Assembly: GCA_021162325.1 (NCBI GenBank)
Contig: JAGGYV010000220.1
Coordinates: 1-37,728 of the forward strand
Source: Desulfobacteraceae bacterium
GTDB taxonomy: Bacteria > Desulfobacterota > Desulfobacteria > Desulfobacterales > Desulfosalsimonadaceae
Direction of reading: 5' to 3'
Length of the DNA stretch: 37,728 nucleotides
The notes under the pieces are model-generated. The model ran no database searches. It was not told where the DNA came from and saw only the letters and a list, made by a program, of their open reading frames with translations. The position numbers were made by a program, and so were the translations under genes. This document shows, one piece after another, positions 33,523-37,728 of this stretch (positions are counted from its first letter, which is position 1; every line of letters starts with the position of its first letter).

Positions 33523-34878
33523 ATGGAAAAAATCTGGCAAAAAGTAAAAGGTACGATTAAAGAGAGAGTCCCGTCCCATGTATATAAAATGTGGATTGAG
33601 CCGGTTCATTTTTTTAAATCAACCGGTGAGAATATCGTACTGATCTGTCCCAATAATTTTTTAAAAAAACGGGTTATCGAAAATTTCGGCGCAATGATAA
33701 AAAATGAACTGCATCGGGTGGCCGGGGATGGGTATAATTTTTTGCTGGAGGTGTCGCGGGGAAACGGCAGGGGCACTATGCCAGTGATCAGAAAAAAAGA
33801 AAATCCTAATATACAGCTCACATTGCCGCAAGTGAATGCCCGGCCGAAGAACGGGAGACTGCTCCGGCGGGATTTTACGTTTGATCAGTTTGTCGTCGGC
33901 AATAACAGTGATTTCGCCTATATGGCGGCATTGTCGTTGGCTTCCCAGAAAAAACCGTCACAGAATTCATTGCTATTATTTTCACCACCGGGTATGGGAA
34001 AAAGTCATTTGTCCCAGGCCGCAGGGCATCAGATACTTTCCCATTTTCCGAATGAACGGGTTTTTTATATCACGGCGGAAGACTTTACCAATGAAATGGT
34101 CATGGCCTTTAAAAGAAATTCCATTGATGAATTTAAAAAGAAATATCGATCCTGCTGTGATGTCCTTTTATTGGAAGATATTCATGTGCTGTCCGGGCGG
34201 ACGCGAACCCAGGAGGAACTGGCATTAACACTGGATTATTTAAATGAGACCGGTAAGAAAATAATTTATTCAAGCAGTATTCCGCTGGCGAAAATTCCGA
34301 AAATGAGTGAGCAGTTAAAATCCAGAATCGCACTGAGCCTGATCTCTGAAATCGAACCACCGGATTTCCGGACTCGGGTTAAAATTCTTCGCCATAAAGC
34401 CAGGCATAAAGCCCTTCGTGTGCCGTCCGAAGTCATTGAGTTTATGGCAAGCGAATTAAAACAAAACGTAAGGATCCTGGAAAGTGGCCTCATTGGCGTG
34501 ACCACAAAATCCTGTCTTCTTGGAATGCCGGTTGATTTGGCACTGGCTGAGAGCGTTGTTAAAAATATTATTTCAACCCAGAAACATATCACCATTGATG
34601 TGATCAAAAATGTTGTGTCCAAGGAATTTGGTATTACCATTAAAGATATGATTTCCAAATCCCGTAAACAGTCTGTGACCCGGCCGCGCCAAATCGCTAT
34701 TTTTTTGTCACGACGGCATACGGGTCAGACCATTCAGTCCATCGGGAAAAATTTTAACCGGTATCATGCCACCGTCATTCATTCCATTAATGCGGTTGAA
34801 AAGCAATTAAAGCAAAAAGGTGAAATGAAAAAGCAGATGGAAATCATTGAACAAAAGTTAAGTTCCGGAAAGTTCTGA
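33523..34878 (+). CDS. dnaA: Chromosomal replication initiator DnaA (divergent)
   Basis: A 451-aa DnaA. Domain I starts MEKIWQKVKGTIKERVPSHV with MWIEP. Domain III has a modified Walker A, SPPGMGKSHL (usual GGVGLGKTHL), Walker B LLLEDIH (usual LIDDIQ), sensor I YSSSIP and sensor II QNVRILESGL. Domain IV has RPRQIAIFLSRRHTGQTIQSIG and NRYHATVIHSI in place of the usual GRDHTTVxHA. The track's first ATG (33493) adds ten residues; the ATG at 33523 fits the family start. dnaN, recF and gyrB are absent nearby. It could be the main initiator of a clade with a divergent DnaA or a second copy; the sequence alone does not decide. Confidence 0.88.
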   Translation: MEKIWQKVKGTIKERVPSHVYKMWIEPVHFFKSTGENIVLICPNNFLKKRVIENFGAMIKNELHRVAGDGYNFLLEVSRGNGRGTMPVIRKKENPNIQLTLPQVNARPKNGRLLRRDFTFDQFVVGNNSDFAYMAALSLASQKKPSQNSLLLFSPPGMGKSHLSQAAGHQILSHFPNERVFYITAEDFTNEMVMAFKRNSIDEFKKKYRSCCDVLLLEDIHVLSGRTRTQEELALTLDYLNETGKKIIYSSSIPLAKIPKMSEQLKSRIALSLISEIEPPDFRTRVKILRHKARHKALRVPSEVIEFMASELKQNVRILESGLIGVTTKSCLLGMPVDLALAESVVKNIISTQKHITIDVIKNVVSKEFGITIKDMISKSRKQSVTRPRQIAIFLSRRHTGQTIQSIGKNFNRYHATVIHSINAVEKQLKQKGEMKKQMEIIEQKLSSGKF

Positions 34879-34908
34879 TTCATATTTTTTATTGTCAAAT
34901 ACTGACCA

Positions 34909-36288
34909 ATGGCCTTTTCACATAAGATTTTAAAAAAAATTGAAAATATTGTTGGCAAGCCCAACTGTTTAAATAAAAAAGAAGATATCCTTTGTTATGC
35001 TTATGATACGACACCGGATGTTTTTTATCCGGATGCCGTTGTTTTTCCTCAAAACCCGCAGGAAGTCTCATCTGTTTTAAAGCTTGCCAATCAATATGGA
35101 TTTGCCGTCACCCCCCGGGGGGCTGGATCAGGAATGACGGGTGGATCTCTGCCGGTTAACGGCGGTGTTGTCATGGCAATGACTCGGTTCGATCGAATTA
35201 TAGATATTGACAGAGACAACCTGGTGGCGGTAGCTGAGCCCGGGGTGGTGACCGGTGATTTCCACAGAGCGGTTGAAGCGCATGGCCTTTTTTATCCACC
35301 GGACCCTTCGAGTGCTGATTTTTCAACTCTTGGCGGTAATGCGGCTGAGTGCGCCGGCGGACCCAAAGCAGTCAAATATGGTGTGACGCGGGATTATGTC
35401 CTGGGACTTGAGGTGGTTCTGGCGACCGGTGAAATTATTAAAACCGGTGTTCAAACTTCCAAGGGCGTGGTCGGATATGATTTGACACGCCTGATGGTGG
35501 GCTCGGAGGGAACGCTTGCCATAATTACCCAATTGATTCTTCGTCTGCTCCCGCTGCCTGATTCGGTGCAGACGATTACAGTGATTTATGATAAAATTGA
35601 AGCCGCTGCAGAAACAGTATCTGAGATTATTCGCCAGGGAATTATTCCGAGATGCATTGAATATATGGATAATGCGTCCATTCGGTGTGCTGAAGACTAT
35701 ATGAATGCCGGACTTCCGACGGATGCGGAAGCTATTTTGATCATAGAGGTGGATGGCACTGAAAATGAAGTGTCTCATGCGGTGAATCGCGTGACGTCGG
35801 TCTGTGAAAAATCCGGTGCCAGGCAAATTAAAACTGCTGAAAACAGACAGGATGCGGAAATCTTGTGGAAAGCCCGGAAATCTGTTTCACCGGCACTTTT
35901 TAAATATGGACCGGATAAGATTAATGAGGATATTGTGGTTCCCCGAAGCAGAATCCCGGATATGGTTAAAAAAATAAAAGCATTAAGCCGTGAGACCGGC
36001 CTGACAATGGTCAGTTTTGGCCATGCCGGTGACGGAAATATTCATTTTAACATTATGCTGGATAAAAAGGTGTCTGACCAACTGAGTAAAGCCAATCAGG
36101 CAGTCGATGAAATTTTTGATTATACGCTGGCTCTGGGCGGGACCATATCCGGTGAACATGGCGTGGGAATAACAAAATCAGCATTTATGACAAAAGAAAT
36201 CAGCCCTGAATCCATTGCATTAATGAGAAGAATTAAATCCGCCTTTGATCCGGCTGGGATATTAAATCCCGGTAAGATGCTTGTGTAG
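34909..36288 (+). CDS. glcD: FAD-linked oxidase, GlcD/D-lactate dehydrogenase type
   Basis: A 459-aa flavoprotein of the vanillyl-alcohol-oxidase/GlcD fold that oxidises 2-hydroxy acids such as glycolate or D-lactate. The FAD-binding part contains TPRGAGSGMTGGSLPVNGG and GGNAAECAGGPKAVKYG. The substrate/cap part has SFGHAGDGNIHFNI (metal-binding His), and the C-terminus has SGEHGVGITK and FDPAGILNPGKM. It starts 30 bases after dnaA. The usual iron-sulphur partner (GlcF/LutA-like) is not in the window. In a sulphate reducer it would serve lactate oxidation; the substrate is inferred. Confidence 0.92.
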   Translation: MAFSHKILKKIENIVGKPNCLNKKEDILCYAYDTTPDVFYPDAVVFPQNPQEVSSVLKLANQYGFAVTPRGAGSGMTGGSLPVNGGVVMAMTRFDRIIDIDRDNLVAVAEPGVVTGDFHRAVEAHGLFYPPDPSSADFSTLGGNAAECAGGPKAVKYGVTRDYVLGLEVVLATGEIIKTGVQTSKGVVGYDLTRLMVGSEGTLAIITQLILRLLPLPDSVQTITVIYDKIEAAAETVSEIIRQGIIPRCIEYMDNASIRCAEDYMNAGLPTDAEAILIIEVDGTENEVSHAVNRVTSVCEKSGARQIKTAENRQDAEILWKARKSVSPALFKYGPDKINEDIVVPRSRIPDMVKKIKALSRETGLTMVSFGHAGDGNIHFNIMLDKKVSDQLSKANQAVDEIFDYTLALGGTISGEHGVGITKSAFMTKEISPESIALMRRIKSAFDPAGILNPGKMLV

Positions 36289-36303
36289 GGAAGGGGTTTT
36301 GGT

Positions 36304-36508
36304 TCTTATCCTTAATTTTTGTGTTTTTTTGGCAAAATATTTCAAGATTTAAAAAGTATGAAGTGACTAAAGTGAGCTAAATTGCCTAAAGTTGAGGACT
36401 GCGCTTAACGCGCGATTATTTTTATTATAAAGATTGGCAATGCCGGAGGCAGTAACCATAACTTTAGCTCACTTCAAATTTTAGTTCACTTTTAACTTTT
36501 CCGGTTTA
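36304..36508. repeat. Intergenic repeat family 2, copy B (~205 bp)
   Basis: A close copy, same orientation, of the element at 12672-12877. It shares TTTTTGTGTTTTTTTGGCAA, the CTAAAGTG units, GGACTGCGC..ACGCGCGAT and AACCATAACTTTAGCTCACTTC. The internal AATGCC hairpin is weaker here. It fills the space between glcD and the small Cys protein. Confidence 0.8.
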
Positions 36509-36509
36509 T

Positions 36510-36704
36510 CTACTGTACCTTTAAAGGGATCTCCTGAACATTGATCAAATCTTCAAGTTGTATCAGACGGTTTTGCTCAATTTTTTCAATGGCGCATTTT
36601 AATCGTAATGCACAATATTTCCGGCAGATAGGATCGGCTAAATTAAGATCGCCGTAACATTCAAGGTAATTATCAACGAGCTTGCCTTTTAATAGTTCAT
36701 GCAT
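36510..36704 (-). CDS. Small four-Cys protein, unknown function
   Basis: A 64-aa soluble protein with four Cys in a compact pattern, Cys16-x10-Cys27-x3-Cys31-x5-Cys37 (ECYGDLNLADPICRKYC), which could bind zinc or an iron-sulphur centre. The rest is helical and charged. It lies 10 bases after the phosphatase gene on the same strand, so the two are probably co-transcribed. Similar small proteins with an ECxGD...DPxCxKYCAL pattern occur in Desulfobacterota as I recall, but no function is known to me. Its stop lies at the end of repeat family 2. Confidence 0.72.
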   Translation of the reverse strand: MHELLKGKLVDNYLECYGDLNLADPICRKYCALRLKCAIEKIEQNRLIQLEDLINVQEIPLKVQ

Positions 36705-36714
36705 AATATATTTT

Positions 36715-37494
36715 TTATATCTCCAGTGTGAATTTCATTTTATCATGAATATGGCGGTTGGTTGCCAGTATTTCTTTTTTATTCAGAGAAAATGGTACGC
36801 CTGAAAAATCAGTGACCAGGGCACCTGCTTCTTCGGCAATAAGCCATCCGGCAGCCGTGTCCCAAGGCTTTAGATTCTCTTCCCAGAAACCCTCAACTCT
36901 TCCACAGGCAACAAAGCATAGGTCAAGAGCGGCAGATCCCAAGCGTCGAATGCCGCGGGACACAATAATGCAATGTTTAAATCGGCGCATGACCGGGTCG
37001 ATCAATTGCTTAACGTCATATGGAAAACCAGTAGCCAGCAGACTGTCAGATATGTTTTTTTCTTCTGAAACCCGGATACTTTTACCATTTAAGGTTGAAC
37101 CCTGCCCGCGTACTGCGGTAAAAAGTTCACCACTTACCGGGTTGAGCACAATGCCGACCTTAATCTCATTGTTTACTGCAAAGGCAATCGATACAGCAAA
37201 AACAGGTATTTGGTGTGCAAAATTGGTTGTGCCGTCCAACGGATCAATTATCCATTGGCAGGTTGAATCAGCGGTTTTATTCAATCCGCTTTCTTCAGCG
37301 AATATTTCATGGTCCGGAAACCGCGATCGAATGGTTTTAATGATATTTTTCTCAGAAGCAATATCTGCTTCAGTAACCAGGTCAATCGGTCCTTTTTTAT
37401 CAACAGACGTTAAATTCCCTAAATACTTATTAATGATAACAGCACTTGTATACGCAGCACCAATCCCCGTATTTTTTATCAGATTATAATCCAT
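36715..37494 (-). CDS. Inositol monophosphatase-family enzyme (SuhB-like)
   Basis: A Mg-dependent sugar/nucleotide phosphatase of 259 aa. Metal and catalytic motifs are complete: DLVTEADIASE, EIFAEESG, WIIDPLDGTTNFAHQIP and KPWDTAAGWLIAEEAGA. Substrates in the family include inositol-1-phosphate, fructose-1,6-bisphosphate and PAP; the sequence alone does not separate these, although FAHQIPVFAVSI resembles the SuhB group. The track starts at a TTG (37500); the ATG at 37494 is preferred. It is followed by the small Cys protein. A MITE lies about 90 bases upstream. Confidence 0.92.
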   Translation of the reverse strand: MDYNLIKNTGIGAAYTSAVIINKYLGNLTSVDKKGPIDLVTEADIASEKNIIKTIRSRFPDHEIFAEESGLNKTADSTCQWIIDPLDGTTNFAHQIPVFAVSIAFAVNNEIKVGIVLNPVSGELFTAVRGQGSTLNGKSIRVSEEKNISDSLLATGFPYDVKQLIDPVMRRFKHCIIVSRGIRRLGSAALDLCFVACGRVEGFWEENLKPWDTAAGWLIAEEAGALVTDFSGVPFSLNKKEILATNRHIHDKMKFTLEI

Positions 37495-37580
37495 ATTCAA
37501 TTAATTATATCAAGCCATTCATTTTCGTCAATATTATTCATTTTGTTTATTGATTTTCATTTTTTGAAATTACAAATTTT

Positions 37581-37728
37581 GACAAACTCGTAAAAAGTCG
37601 GATTCCGATGGCAAAGAAAAAAGTTCCAAATTCGAGGCGCGCAAATCCTGAGTAATGATTCGTACTTATCGTACCATGAAGAAGCGAAGGATGCAGCGCA
37701 ACAAAGAATTTGGACTTTTTACGAAGCC
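37581..37728 (+). mobile_element. MITE family 1, copy 3 (cut by window edge)
   Basis: Same orientation as copy 2, starting GACAAACTCGTAAAAAGTC and reaching ...TTTTTACGAAGCC at the window edge. Only the last three bases of the 151-bp unit are missing, so the length matches copy 2 exactly. The right-hand flank, and thus any target duplication, cannot be seen. Confidence 0.8.

Noticed and set aside
36758-37489. 243-aa plus-strand ORF opposite the phosphatase
   Set aside because: Fully antisense to a gene with complete inositol-monophosphatase motifs; it has no domain of its own.

Overview
The window looks like chromosomal DNA of a Gram-negative, AT-leaning bacterium, most plausibly a member of the Desulfobacterota (Desulfobacterales-like). 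This is inferred from the gene mix (lipid A-type acyltransferase, PlsB, a divergent DnaA, a MurU-AmgK fusion, a PBPRA1643-type SEC-C protein, a GlcD-type oxidase) and from the abundance of small intergenic inverted-repeat elements. No rRNA, tRNA, CRISPR array or prophage was seen.

Bases 1-7800 hold the most unusual region: a minus-strand signalling/secretion-ATPase cluster in two or three transcription units. In transcription order it encodes a CheY-like receiver, a 53-aa charged protein, a GspE/PilB-family protein that has lost its Walker A, Walker B and Asp-box residues but kept its zinc tetracysteine, and a receiver-histidine kinase hybrid. A second unit follows with an 84-aa beta-rich protein, two PilT-like ATPases and a large unknown protein running off the left edge. 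The two PilT paralogues have each lost a different histidine of the His box. No pilin, platform or secretin gene is visible, so this may be a repurposed ATPase/regulator module. It is the best candidate here for an undescribed system.

Bases 7.8-20 kb are mostly housekeeping and stress genes: htpG with a sigma32-like promoter, a rhomboid protease, an HD nucleotidase-like protein, a HTH-PTS EIIA fusion, a CLC channel with CBS domains, a tandem universal stress protein with a small membrane partner, a SEC-C protein, rhlE with a terminator in its leader, a SpoU methyltransferase and truA. Between rhlE and the methyltransferase lies a small gene disrupted by a MITE, with a visible target duplication and a frame restored on in-silico excision.

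Bases 20-21.6 kb are a mobile island: a Y1 (RAYT-like) transposase with a DnaA-like C-terminal HTH, bounded by 29-bp inverted repeats, followed by REP-like hairpins and a transposase fragment.

Bases 21.6-29.7 kb form a long minus-strand envelope cluster: plsB, a MurU-AmgK fusion, a plant-type dapB, a family-5 peptide-binding protein with a pentapeptide repeat after its signal peptide, and an LpxL-like acyltransferase. At 30.9-32.8 kb, RNase HI and a NamZ-like (DUF1343) muramidase without an obvious signal peptide follow. NamZ could supply MurNAc to the MurU-AmgK fusion, giving a peptidoglycan-recycling route.

Bases 33.5-37.7 kb carry a divergent dnaA, a GlcD-type FAD oxidase, a small Cys protein and an inositol-monophosphatase-family enzyme.

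Several repeat families are scattered through the intergenic space: a 151-164 bp MITE (three copies), a ~205-bp element (two copies), a 145-bp element with 19-bp inverted ends, and a nested inverted-repeat element at 30.5-30.9 kb.
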